Shown here: positions 47,839 to 56,831 of the stretch, in pieces
Layout of the letters: each line of letters opens with the position of its first letter
How positions within the stretch are numbered: position 1 is the stretch's first letter
Source: Roseiarcus sp963721905
GTDB taxonomy: Bacteria > Pseudomonadota > Alphaproteobacteria > Rhizobiales > Beijerinckiaceae
Assembly (NCBI GenBank): GCA_963721905.1
Contig: CAVRMF010000015.1
Coordinates: forward strand, 186,001-250,000
Length of the DNA: 64,000 bases
Direction of reading: 5' to 3'
Position numbers and translations under genes: made by a program
Notes under the pieces: model-generated
Told to the model about the DNA's origin: nothing
Seen by the model: only the letters and a program-made list of their open reading frames with translations
Databases searched by the model: none

Positions 47839-48465
47839 TCAGCCCGAAGCCGCGCCCATTCGCCGATAGCCCGCGACGCCCAGCCCCGCAAAGCCCAGCA
47901 GCATCAGCGCCCACGTCGAGGGCTCAGGAATTGAGGGTGTTGTCGGAGGATTGACGTCGAGGGTGAGTACGTCGCCCAAGTTTGGGGAAAGTCCGGCGAC
48001 ATTCACGAATATCTCTGTCGAAGTGAAGGTGACGCCGCTCGGGGCCAGGCGAAAATCCGCTGCGCTCGTCGGGTCCACGCTGACGCCCGTAATGGCCTCC
48101 GCGCCGGAGAAGACGAACGAGAAGCCATTGAAAACATCCGGACCTGGACATGTCACCGTCGACACCACGCAGAACGGTCCCGACTCCACGTCGGTGATCA
48201 CGATTTGGGTGTCGTAGACAGAGATCTGCACCCCGCTAATCGCGCCCTCATTGAACATCACAGGAACTTGCGCCGGCGAGGCGGGCTCCCCCGGCGGAAC
48301 TTCGCAAGGCAGCATGGTCGTGCAAGGTCCCGAAGGAGGCGCGGACGTCGCCCCGAACCAGTACGTCGCCGTAACAGTGCTGCCGTCCAGTCCGGCGCAT
48401 GCCGGCGCGCTGGCCAGCGCGATCAACGCAGCCGCGGCGCCGGCCGTCAATATTCGAAGCGGCAC
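47839..48465 (-). CDS. PEP-CTERM sorting-domain protein
   Basis: 208 aa. A signal peptide ends near 'APACA'. The mature part is beta-rich with few charged residues. The C-terminus has 'PEPSTWALMLLGFAGLGVAG' followed by basic 'YRR', the PEP-CTERM tripartite signal for exosortase processing. Such proteins occur in bacteria with exopolysaccharide/exosortase loci elsewhere. Confidence 0.93.
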   Translation of the reverse strand: MPLRILTAGAAAALIALASAPACAGLDGSTVTATYWFGATSAPPSGPCTTMLPCEVPPGEPASPAQVPVMFNEGAISGVQISVYDTQIVITDVESGPFCVVSTVTCPGPDVFNGFSFVFSGAEAITGVSVDPTSAADFRLAPSGVTFTSTEIFVNVAGLSPNLGDVLTLDVNPPTTPSIPEPSTWALMLLGFAGLGVAGYRRMGAASG

Positions 48466-48781
48466 CCTCCGTTCCCCCTAATTTCAACTGGACGCAAGAA
48501 TTGCAAACCAATCGTTCGCGTTTATTACTATAACTCTAGCAGGATGTCAGACCTTGCGCAACTTCGAATCGAAAAAAAGCGATAACAATGGGATAAGAAC
48601 GGGCAAATGTCTGTGCACATTGTTTACATTTGGAAGCTCATCTCTGCGCAAGCGCCTGGGGGATCAATACGGCGCCACGCAAGGGACCCGACAGGGTTTC
48701 CCTCTCGCATCGACGGAGACGCGATGTTTCACCCAATAACAGCTCTTTGATCAGCGGGCGCCGTCCGGACCTGACAAAGCC
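48466..48781. other. Gene-free stretch upstream of the PEP-CTERM gene
   Basis: No convincing gene. AT-rich around 48520-48635. An inverted repeat CAAATGT (48604-48610) / ACATTTG (48626-48632) could be an operator or a stem-loop. Confidence 0.4.
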
Positions 48782-49025
48782 TCAACAACCTTTGCAGATG
48801 CTGTTGTCGATGCGGTCGTCCGAGCGGCGTCTCGCCCGCCGACTGGGGAAGGCCGGGCCGCGGAACAGTCGCGCCGGTCGACGTCAGATAATCCTGATCG
48901 AGAAGACGCCCCGGCGTAGGCTTGCTGAGCTCCGGGGCGACATACCGGCCCTGGTTTTCGGCATTGGCCGCAGCGCCCGCCATCAGCGTCAAGAAGATGA
49001 TAACGATAAGCGCAAGTCTGACCAT
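48782..49025 (-). CDS. Small secreted protein, one-base frameshift near the C-terminus
   Basis: Signal peptide 'MVRLALIVIIFLTLMAGAAA' then 'SKPTPGRLLDQDYLTSTGAT' and 'VPRPGLPQSAGETPL'. Removing one base near 48830 gives the end 'DDRIDNSICKGC' and a stop at 48782-48784, a form common in small secreted alphaproteobacterial proteins with a terminal CxxC. Without correction the protein ends in a low-quality arginine-rich tail. Function unknown. Confidence 0.6.
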
Positions 49026-49209
49026 TGTATCCTCCTCCGTCTATTGGCCGCCGACGCCAGCGATCTGATTCAGCTTAGGCGCCACCGGACAAGCCCTTGA
49101 CGCGGCTCAACGCGTATCTAACGGATCGTCAGGAGCGCCGCCTCCATGGCGTGCGTCCAACATGGTCGCGTTCCGCCGGAGTTTGCGAGACCAGGCGAAT
49201 CCTCACTGG

Positions 49210-49851
49210 CTAGCGCAGCATCTTGAACGCGTGCGGCGACCAGTCGCCTTTGCCGACGCCCGGAATGCACCAGAGCATGCAGAGCGGCTGGATCGCGCGG
49301 GCCGCCTCGACTGCGCCCATGTCCTCGGTATCCCAGCCGAACTGGTCGAGAATCTGCGTCACGATGCGTTTGGCGTTCGCGTCATTGCCGCAGATGAACA
49401 TGGTCGGCCGTCCGCCGGCGAAATGCGGATTGACCATCTGACCGTTGCCGACCGAATTGAACGCCTTGACGAAGTGCGCCGGCGGATAGGCCTTCTGTAG
49501 CCGCTCCATCAGCGAGTCAGTCAGCGTCGTGAAGTACGACAGCACGCCGTTGACCGGCGGGCCGCCGCCGATCGGATTGCAGGCGTCGATCACCGTCTTG
49601 CCGTGAAGCTCCTTGGGTCCGACGAGCTTCAGCGCCTCGAGCGCGACCTGGCCAGCGACCGCAAGCACGACGACCTCGCCAAAAGCCGCGGCTTCTGCGA
49701 AGCTCTTCACCTTGATCCCGGGATTCTTGCCCGACCATTCCTTGAGCTTGGCCGGATCGCGCGTGCCGATCTCAACCTCGTGGCCATGCTTGAGAAACCC
49801 TGCAGCCAATGTCTGCCCCACAACGCCCGAGCCGATCACGCCAACTTTCAT
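49210..49851 (-). CDS. NADP(H)-binding oxidoreductase of the F420-dependent NADP reductase fold
   Basis: 213 aa from the ATG at 49851. N-terminal 'MKVGVIGSGVVGQTLAAGFL' is the Rossmann motif with 'GTRDPAKL' as the phosphate-binding region for NADP. 'VIDACNPIG' and 'VKAFNSVG' are typical of this family, whose bacterial members mostly do not use F420. Confidence 0.88.
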   Translation of the reverse strand: MKVGVIGSGVVGQTLAAGFLKHGHEVEIGTRDPAKLKEWSGKNPGIKVKSFAEAAAFGEVVVLAVAGQVALEALKLVGPKELHGKTVIDACNPIGGGPPVNGVLSYFTTLTDSLMERLQKAYPPAHFVKAFNSVGNGQMVNPHFAGGRPTMFICGNDANAKRIVTQILDQFGWDTEDMGAVEAARAIQPLCMLWCIPGVGKGDWSPHAFKMLR

Positions 49852-49977
49852 GATGTCCTCCGACGGCGCGTCTGCGCCTGTTCGCCAAGCCAATCGGGAT
49901 AGGTGGGACCGCGAAAGTGCGTCGACAAGACCAATCCATTGCGGAGGACGGCCACGCGGTCAAAAATTGCCTCCGAG

Positions 49978-50533
49978 ATGCCGGCCTCGCCCTGTTCGAT
50001 CCGTCCCGTTAGGACCGCCGACCTCCCGCGCCTGCGCCGCTGGCTCAGCACGCCTGAAGTCGCGCGGTGGTGGGGCGAGCCGGATTGAGAGTTCGAGATT
50101 CTTCGCGCCGACCTCCGTGAGTTGCGCATGAGGATGCGGATCGTGTCCTTCCGCGGCCGCGCCTTCGCCGGACTACGAGGTCCACGCCTGGCCGCAGGCC
50201 CATCTCGCGCATCTGCCCCAGGGGGCGCGCGCGATCGACAGCTTTATCGGGCTTCCGTCGATGATCGGACATGGCCACGGCGCGACCTTCCTCCGCCTGC
50301 TCGCGGAGCGGCTCTGCACCGAGGGGGCGCCGCACGTCGCCATCGATCCGGACGTCGACAATCTTCGCGCCCGGCGCGCCTACGCGAAAGCGGGCTTTGC
50401 CAAAGAGGCGCGGGTTGCGACCGAGGGCGGGTCGGCGGTGCTGATGATCTATGACCCCGGGCGCTCCACGAGCTACTTCGCCTTCCCCTCGGCCGGCTTC
50501 AACGCCCCTACAATCCCCAACGGGGCGAAATAG
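49978..50533 (+). pseudogene. GNAT (AAC(6')-like) acetyltransferase, nonsense codon and small deletion
   Basis: The N-terminal 'IRPVRTADLPRLRRWLSTPE' and 'VARWWGEPD' end at an in-frame TGA (50086-50088) where the family has Arg ('GDPEREF'). The same frame continues 'EFEILRADL'. Near 50170 about 8 bases are missing relative to the usual 'FAYAQDY', and the rest is in another frame: 'DYEVHAWPQAHLAHLPQGAR', 'GHGHGATFLRLLAERL', 'ARRAYAKAGF'. Two independent lesions indicate real decay. Homology ends near 50455; the open frame then overlaps the livM-like gene. Confidence 0.75.
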
Positions 50534-51543
50534 ACCGCCAGCACGAAGGCGAGGCCGAGCCAGAGAAGCCAGCGGTCGGGATGGAAGAGAGCGGGCAGCA
50601 GCGGCAGATGCGCGTCGGCGGCAAGATGCGAGAGCGCGCCCATGGCGTCTTGCAAATAGCTTTCCGCCACAACGAAGAGCGCCGCGCCAATGATCGCGCC
50701 ATAGAGCGAGCCCATGCCGCCGACGACGACCATCACAAGCACGTCGACCTGGATCGAGAAGCTCAGCGCCGTGTCGGGCCCGACATAGCGCAGCCAGAGC
50801 GCGCTCAAACCGCCGGCGAGCGTCGCCCCGAGCGCCGAAATGCAGGTCGCGAGCGTGCGGTGAAAGACCGTGCGATAGCCGAGCGCCTCGGCGCGAAACG
50901 GATTTTCGCGGATCGCCTGCAAGACGCGTCCGAACGGCGAGTTGACGACCCTGAGCAACACCAGGAAAGCGACCAGCACGACGGCGAAGACGACATAATA
51001 GGTCAGGAGCTTGCCGTTTGGCTGCACGCCGAAGATCGGATGATCGAGCCATTTGAAGCCTGGCTGCAATGCTGGCGGGACCTTGAAGGAGCGGCCGTCC
51101 TCGCCGCCGGTCAGCGAGGAGAGCTGCGAAGCGAGGACGTTGAAGGCGTAGGCGACGGCGAGCGTCACCATGGCGAAGAAGATCGACTGCACCCTGAGCG
51201 AGAAAAGGCCGATCGCCAGGGCAAGCGCGAGCGAAAGGGCGAAGGCGGCAACCAGCCCCGCCGCAAGCGCGCCCCAGCTCGCGCCGAGCCCATAGAGCGC
51301 AAGCCCGACACCATAGGCGCCAACACCGAAGAACATCACATGGGCGAAGGACACGATGCCCGTGTAGCCGAGCAGCAGATCGTAGGAGGCGACGAGCAGG
51401 ATCATCACGCAGGTCTTGGCCGCGACGTTGAGCGCCTTCGCCCCGGGGAAGAGGAAGGGCGCCAGCGCCAGAGCGAGGACGATCGCGGCGATGAGGATCG
51501 TGAGCGCCCGGCCGCGCGGCGGATCGCCGGACAGCAGGGTCAT
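50473..51543 (-). CDS. Liv-type permease (LivM-like), second system
   Basis: 356 aa with motifs 'SYDLLLGYTGIVSFAHVMFF', 'SLRVQSIFFAMVTLAVAYAF', 'GRVLQAIRENPFRAEALGY' and 'MVVVGGMGSLYGAIIGAA'. Last gene of a five-gene operon (binding protein, two ATPases, two permeases) in which every junction overlaps by 4 bases. Confidence 0.92.
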   Translation of the reverse strand: MTLLSGDPPRGRALTILIAAIVLALALAPFLFPGAKALNVAAKTCVMILLVASYDLLLGYTGIVSFAHVMFFGVGAYGVGLALYGLGASWGALAAGLVAAFALSLALALAIGLFSLRVQSIFFAMVTLAVAYAFNVLASQLSSLTGGEDGRSFKVPPALQPGFKWLDHPIFGVQPNGKLLTYYVVFAVVLVAFLVLLRVVNSPFGRVLQAIRENPFRAEALGYRTVFHRTLATCISALGATLAGGLSALWLRYVGPDTALSFSIQVDVLVMVVVGGMGSLYGAIIGAALFVVAESYLQDAMGALSHLAADAHLPLLPALFHPDRWLLWLGLAFVLAVYFAPLGIVGALKPAEGKAK

Positions 51544-52550
51544 CGACCGCTGACCGGATAAAGGCCTCGCGGCCGCCAGAGCAGCACGACGACCATCGCC
51601 AGAATATTCGACACCAGCGCGAGCTTCGGCGCGACAAAGCCGGCGTAGTTCGCGATGAGTGCGACCAGGATCGAGGCGACGAAGGAGCCGCCAACCGAGC
51701 CAAGGCCGCCGATGATGATGACGATGAAGCAGAGCACGAGGAACTCGCCACCGATCGTCGCATGCACCTGGCCACGGTAGAGCGCCATCATCGCCCCTCC
51801 GAGACCCGCCAGCGCCGATCCCGCCATGAACACGCCGACGAACAGGCGATCGATGCGATAGCCGAGCGCCTCGACCATCTCACGGTTCTCGACGCCGGCG
51901 CGGATCAGAAGGCCGATCTTGGTGCGGTTCAAGATCAGCATCTCGCCCGCGAACACCACGAGGCCGATCAGCGTCGCCAGCACGCGATATTTCTCGACCG
52001 CCGCCTCGCCAAAGATGAAGGAGCCCTGCAGCGTCGCGGGGAGCGCGAGCGGAATCTGGTCGGGGCCGAACAGCGCATAGAGCAGCTGCTCGGCGATGAT
52101 CGCACCGCCGATCGTTGCCAGGATTTGCCTCAAGTGCTGCCCGTAGACGGGCTTCACGATCAGCCGCTCGAACACCCAGCCAAACGCGCCGCAGACGAGC
52201 GCCGCCGCGATGACGGCGAGGAGAATGACTGCGAGGTTGAGCGTGACGGAATCGGCGCTCGACCAGCTTGCGAGCGGCGCGAACACGAGCGTCGCGACAT
52301 AGGCGCCAAGCGCGATGAACGCCCCATGGCCGAAGTTGAGCACGTCCATCATGCCGAAGACGAGCGTGAGCCCCGAGGCCATGGTGAAGATCATCATGCC
52401 CATGGCGAGGCCCGCGGCGGTCAGCGTGAAGAAGGTTGATAGCGACCCGACGAAGGGCGCGGCCACGAGCGCGACGATGAGGGGCGTCAGCGCGGGCAGG
52501 ATCTCCACCTTGCGCCTCGGCAGGGCGGCGCTGGCGTCGAGCGCGCTCAC
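51540..52550 (-). CDS. Liv-type permease (LivH-like), second system
   Basis: 336 aa from a GTG at 52550 (GTGA overlap with the preceding ATPase gene). Motifs 'TMASGLTLVFGMMDVLNFGH', 'GVENREMVEALGYRIDRLF' and 'IIIGGLGSVGGSFVASILVA'. Confidence 0.92.
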   Translation of the reverse strand: MSALDASAALPRRKVEILPALTPLIVALVAAPFVGSLSTFFTLTAAGLAMGMMIFTMASGLTLVFGMMDVLNFGHGAFIALGAYVATLVFAPLASWSSADSVTLNLAVILLAVIAAALVCGAFGWVFERLIVKPVYGQHLRQILATIGGAIIAEQLLYALFGPDQIPLALPATLQGSFIFGEAAVEKYRVLATLIGLVVFAGEMLILNRTKIGLLIRAGVENREMVEALGYRIDRLFVGVFMAGSALAGLGGAMMALYRGQVHATIGGEFLVLCFIVIIIGGLGSVGGSFVASILVALIANYAGFVAPKLALVSNILAMVVVLLWRPRGLYPVSGR

Positions 52551-53269
52551 TGGTGCGAATCCAGGCTGAGCCCAAGCAGCCGGTTCTGCAGCGACTCGTC
52601 GGCCGCGAGCTCCGCCATCGCGCCCCGATGCACGATGCGACCACTATCCATCACGCGAACCTCGTCGCCGACCTCGCGTGCGACGCGGAAATTCTGCTCG
52701 ACCAGCAGGATCGTCACGTCCGTCGCCTTGATCTCCTTGAGGCAGTCGATTAGCGAACCAACGATTGCCGGCGAGAGCCCCTTGGTCGGCTCGTCGATCA
52801 GCAGCAGTTCGCGGGGTTCGACTATGGCGCGCGCGATCGAGAGCATTTGTTTCTGCCCGCCTGAGAGCGCGCCCGCCCGCGACAGCCAGAATTTGCGCAA
52901 AGCCGGGAAGAAGCTGAAGATCCAGGCGAGCCGCGCATCGTCGAGCGGACCCTCGCGCGCACCGAGCGCGAGGTTCTCCTTGACTGAGAGATCGGAGAAC
53001 ACCGCCATCGTCTCCGGCGCGTACCCGACGCCGAGCCGCGCCACATCGCTCGCCGGAAGGCCTTGCAATGGAGTCTGGCCGAGAGAGATCCGCCCCTTCG
53101 AGGCGCGCCAAAGCCCCATGATCGTGCGCAGCGCCGTGGTCTTGCCGGCGCCATTGCGGCCAAGCAGCATCGTCGTCCTGCCGGCCGGCGCGGCAAAGTC
53201 GACGCCCTGCAGGATGTGATAGCGGCCGATGTGGGTGTGGACGCCCTCGAGCGTCAGGGCGATGCTCAT
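52547..53269 (-). CDS. Liv-type ATPase (LivF-like), second system
   Basis: 240 aa. Walker A 'GRNGAGKTTALRTIMG', signature 'LSGGQKQMLSIARAIV', Walker B 'LLLIDEPTKGLSP', switch 'LLVEQNFRVAREVGD'. Confidence 0.93.
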   Translation of the reverse strand: MSIALTLEGVHTHIGRYHILQGVDFAAPAGRTTMLLGRNGAGKTTALRTIMGLWRASKGRISLGQTPLQGLPASDVARLGVGYAPETMAVFSDLSVKENLALGAREGPLDDARLAWIFSFFPALRKFWLSRAGALSGGQKQMLSIARAIVEPRELLLIDEPTKGLSPAIVGSLIDCLKEIKATDVTILLVEQNFRVAREVGDEVRVMDSGRIVHRGAMAELAADESLQNRLLGLSLDSHQ

Positions 53270-54030
53270 GCCGCCTTCCCCGGCGCGATTCCGAGATAGG
53301 CCTCCTGCACGACCGGCGAAGCGATAACCGTCGCCGGGTCGCCGTCCGCCGCGAGCTCTCCGTTGGTCAGCACAATGATCCGGTCGGCGAGCGAACGCAC
53401 GACGTCCATCTTGTGCTCGACGAGCAGGATCGTCTTCGTGCTGTCGGTTTTCAGTCGCGCGATGAGATCGAGCACGACCGGCACTTCGTCGACGCTCATA
53501 CCCGCCGTCGGCTCGTCGAACATGTAGATCTTGGGCTCGAGCGCCATCATCATCGCGACTTCGAGCTTGCGCTGGTCACCATGTGGCAGGGCCGAAGCGA
53601 GCGCCTCCCGCTTGCCCGAGAGGCCGACCGAGTTGAGCACGGCGTCGGCGCGCCTGATAAGGTCCCCGCTCGCCCGCCATGGCCGGCGCATGTCGTAGTG
53701 CACGCCGGCATGGGCCTGAACCGCGAGCCGCACGTTTTCGCCGACGCTCAGGCGCGGGAAGAGGTTGGTCAGCTGGAAGGCGCGGCCGAGGCCAAGGCGA
53801 GTCCTTCGCGGCGCGCTCAAGCCGGTCACGTCCTCGCCCTCGATCAGAACTGCGCCATCCGAGGCGCGAAGCTGACCCGACATGAGATTGAAATAGGTCG
53901 TCTTGCCCGCGCCGTTCGGTCCGACGATGGCGGTGAGCTCGCCGGGCCGAAAAGCGCAGGAGACGTGATCGACCGCGACATGGCCGCCGAAGCGGATGGT
54001 CAGCTCACGGGTCTCGATCGAAGGCGTCAT
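53266..54030 (-). CDS. Liv-type ATPase (LivG-like), second system
   Basis: 254 aa. Walker A 'GPNGAGKTTYFNLMSG', Q-loop 'GRAFQLTNLFPRLSV', degenerate signature 'LPHGDQRKLEVAMMMAL', Walker B 'IYMFDEPTAGMS', switch 'LLVEHKMDVVRSLAD'. Confidence 0.93.
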   Translation of the reverse strand: MTPSIETRELTIRFGGHVAVDHVSCAFRPGELTAIVGPNGAGKTTYFNLMSGQLRASDGAVLIEGEDVTGLSAPRRTRLGLGRAFQLTNLFPRLSVGENVRLAVQAHAGVHYDMRRPWRASGDLIRRADAVLNSVGLSGKREALASALPHGDQRKLEVAMMMALEPKIYMFDEPTAGMSVDEVPVVLDLIARLKTDSTKTILLVEHKMDVVRSLADRIIVLTNGELAADGDPATVIASPVVQEAYLGIAPGKAA

Positions 54031-55214
54031 CGCTTGTTGCGGATCGGGATGTCCATGTCCTCGATCTTCAGCTCCCGGGTTAGCTCGGGGATCGCCCAGG
54101 CGACGTTCGGATCGACCTTGATCTTGAAAGCGTACATCGATTGCAACGCCTGATGGTCCTCCTTGCGGAAGATCATCGTGCCCTTGGGCGTCTCGAACGA
54201 CATGCCTTCCATCGTCGAGATTAGCTTCTCGGTATCCGTCGACTTCGCCTTTTCGACCGCTGTGACAATCGCCATCGCCGCGGCGAAGCCGCCGGCGGTG
54301 AAGAAGTCTGGCGGCGCGTTGAAGCGCTTCTTATGCTCGGCGACTAGCCAGTCGTTTACCGGGTTCTTTGGGATTTCGTAGTAGTAGTAGGCAGCGCCCT
54401 CGAGGCCGGGGAAGCGCTTGTAGGCCGCAAGCGCCGGCAGGATGTTGCCGCCGGTCGAGAGTTCGATGCCGTATCGGCCGGGGTCGAGGTCGGCGAGCTT
54501 ACCCAATGGATCGGCGCCGCCCGCCCAGATCACCCAGATGATCTTGCGGCCTTGCTTGTCCTTCAGCGCGTCAAACAGGCGCTGGGCCGGGGCGGTGAAA
54601 TCGGTCGTGTTGGCGGGAGCGTATTCTTCGGCTTCCAGGGTCGCGCCAGTCTTGGCGAGCGCCTCCTTGAACGCGGCGACGCCGTCGCGGCCAAAGGCGT
54701 AGTCCTGCGCGAGCGTCGCCACATGCACGCCCGGCTTTCCGATCGCGACCGCGTTCGAGATCGCGTCCTGCGAGGAATTGCGTGCGGTTCGGAAAATGTA
54801 GCGGTTCCACTTGGCGCCGGTGATGTCGTCGGCCACCGCGGGTTCGACGACGAGAATCTTCTTGTGCTCCTCGGCGACCGGCAGCATCGCCAGCGCCGCC
54901 GCGGACGAGCTCGTGCCGACCGCGATGTCGACGCCGTCGTCCTCGTAGGCCTCCGCGAGCGCGGTCTTGGCGAGGTCGGGCTTCGACTGGTCGTCCTTGG
55001 TGATGACGACGATCTTGCGCCCGTCGACCTCCATGGTCCCCTTGGTCGCATATTCGAGCCCCATCATGAAGCCGGTCTCGGTCTGCTTGGCGTAGGCCTG
55101 CAACGGACCGGTGAGGCCTCGAATCAGGGCGATCTTCAGATCGTCCGCAGAGGCGGCGCCCGCCGAAGCGACGAGCGCCGCGGCGAAAACCAGGGATTTG
55201 AGGCGAAAGGTCAT
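54027..55214 (-). CDS. Liv-type periplasmic substrate-binding protein, second system
   Basis: 395 aa with signal peptide 'MTFRLKSLVFAAALVASAGA', likely cut after 'ASA'. The mature protein ('DDLKIALIRGLTGPLQAYAK') is a type I binding fold with 'YEDDGVDIAVGTSSSAAALA' and 'LAQDYAFGRDGVAAFKEALA'. First gene of the operon. The close relatives I recall belong to carboxylate or aromatic-acid binders rather than leucine binders, but the ligand is unknown. Confidence 0.9.
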   Translation of the reverse strand: MTFRLKSLVFAAALVASAGAASADDLKIALIRGLTGPLQAYAKQTETGFMMGLEYATKGTMEVDGRKIVVITKDDQSKPDLAKTALAEAYEDDGVDIAVGTSSSAAALAMLPVAEEHKKILVVEPAVADDITGAKWNRYIFRTARNSSQDAISNAVAIGKPGVHVATLAQDYAFGRDGVAAFKEALAKTGATLEAEEYAPANTTDFTAPAQRLFDALKDKQGRKIIWVIWAGGADPLGKLADLDPGRYGIELSTGGNILPALAAYKRFPGLEGAAYYYYEIPKNPVNDWLVAEHKKRFNAPPDFFTAGGFAAAMAIVTAVEKAKSTDTEKLISTMEGMSFETPKGTMIFRKEDHQALQSMYAFKIKVDPNVAWAIPELTRELKIEDMDIPIRNKR

Positions 55215-55443
55215 GGGCGTTCCTCTAACGCGTTGCGGTTATGCTGTGAACCTTAGCCTTCGCGCGGCGCGGGTGACAAGACGGAACTGACGGGTTCTTC
55301 GGCGAGGAATTGTCGCATCGTCACTCCGGAAAGTTCTGTCGTATGCGGCGTCCAGACGTCCTCTGACGTGGCAGGGTTGCGCGCGCCGTCCACGACACTA
55401 TAAGTCCGGCCGAATTTCGCTCACCCGACGGGTCGCCGAGCCG

Positions 55444-56688
55444 ATGTCCAGCCCAAAGTCCAAGATCAAGCGCGTCGTTCTCGCCTATTCGGGCGGGCTC
55501 GACACCTCCATCATCCTCAAATGGCTGCAGACGACCTATGGCGCGGAAGTCGTCACCTTCACCGCCGACCTCGGGCAGGGCGAGGAACTCGGGCCCGCGC
55601 GCAAGAAGGCGGAATTGCTTGGCGTCAAGCCCGAGCACATCTTCATCGAGGACCTGCGCGAGGAATTCGTTCGCGACTACGTGTTCCCGATGTTCCGCGC
55701 CAACGCCCAATACGAAGGGCAATATCTGCTAGGCACCTCGATCGCGCGGCCCCTCATCGCCAAACGCCTCGTCGAGATCGCGCGCGAGGTCGGCGCCGAC
55801 GCGATCGCCCACGGCGCGACGGGCAAGGGCAACGACCAGGTGCGGTTCGAACTCTCGGCCTATGCGCTCGAGCCGGACATCAAGATCATCGCGCCCTGGC
55901 GCCTGTGGAGCTTCGCCTCGCGCACCGCGCTCATCGCCTTCGCCGAGCAGCACCAAATTCCGATCGCCAAGGACAAGCGGGGCGAAGCGCCATTTTCGAT
56001 CGACGCCAACCTTCTGCACGTTTCCTCCGAGGGCAAGGTGCTCGAAGACCCGGCGGAGGAGACGCCGCACTACGTCTATTCGAGGACGGTTGATCCCGAA
56101 TCAGCGCCGGACAGGCCGACAGTCATCGAGATTGCGTTCGAGAAAGGCGATCCGGTCGCCATCAACGGCAAGGCGATGAGTCCCGCGACGCTCCTGACAG
56201 CGCTCAACGCGTATGGTCACGACAACGGCATCGGCCGGCTTGATCTCGTCGAGAACCGCTTCGTCGGCATGAAGTCGCGCGGGATGTACGAGACGCCGGG
56301 CGGCACGATTTTACTGACCGCCCATCGCGCGATCGAGTCGATCACGCTCGACCGCGGCGCGGCGCATCTCAAGGACGAGTTGATGCCGAAATACGCCGAG
56401 CTCATTTACAACGGCTTCTGGTTTTCCCCCGAGCGCGAGCTGTTGCAAGGGCTCATCGACAAAAGCCAGGACCTAGTCACGGGCCGGGTGCGGCTCAAAC
56501 TCTACAAGGGCGGGGTCTATACGATCGGCCGCGACAGCCCCCATTCGCTCTATGACCAGGACCTGGTCACATTCGAGGAGGGCGCGGTCGCCTACGACCA
56601 CAACGACGCCGCCGGCTTCATCAAGCTCAACGCGCTGCGCTTAAGGACACTTGCCAAGCGCAGAAAGAGGGCCGCCGGGAACCTGTGA
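55444..56688 (+). CDS. argG: Argininosuccinate synthase
   Basis: 414 aa. ATP motif 'AYSGGLDTSIIL' (about residue 14), 'GEELGPARKKAELLGV', 'GTSIARPLIAKRLVEIAREV', 'HGATGKGNDQVRFEL' and 'YNGFWFSPE' are diagnostic. It joins citrulline and aspartate in arginine synthesis. Divergent from the second Liv operon with about 230 bases between. Confidence 0.97.
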   Translation: MSSPKSKIKRVVLAYSGGLDTSIILKWLQTTYGAEVVTFTADLGQGEELGPARKKAELLGVKPEHIFIEDLREEFVRDYVFPMFRANAQYEGQYLLGTSIARPLIAKRLVEIAREVGADAIAHGATGKGNDQVRFELSAYALEPDIKIIAPWRLWSFASRTALIAFAEQHQIPIAKDKRGEAPFSIDANLLHVSSEGKVLEDPAEETPHYVYSRTVDPESAPDRPTVIEIAFEKGDPVAINGKAMSPATLLTALNAYGHDNGIGRLDLVENRFVGMKSRGMYETPGGTILLTAHRAIESITLDRGAAHLKDELMPKYAELIYNGFWFSPERELLQGLIDKSQDLVTGRVRLKLYKGGVYTIGRDSPHSLYDQDLVTFEEGAVAYDHNDAAGFIKLNALRLRTLAKRRKRAAGNL

Positions 56689-56831
56689 ATGTCCGGCGAC
56701 TTCCTGTCGTCAAATGGCCACATGAAACGCAGCTTGTTGCACAGGCGTCACATTTGCGCGTCAAATACCGGTCAGGCGAGGCGAATTGCCGGCTTCAGTC
56801 CGATGGTTCGCTCACGCGACAAGGCCCGCTC

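Noticed and set aside
49978..50533. Functional aminoglycoside 6'-acetyltransferase
   Set aside because: The gene has a nonsense codon and a deletion; similarity to AAC(6') alone does not prove resistance.
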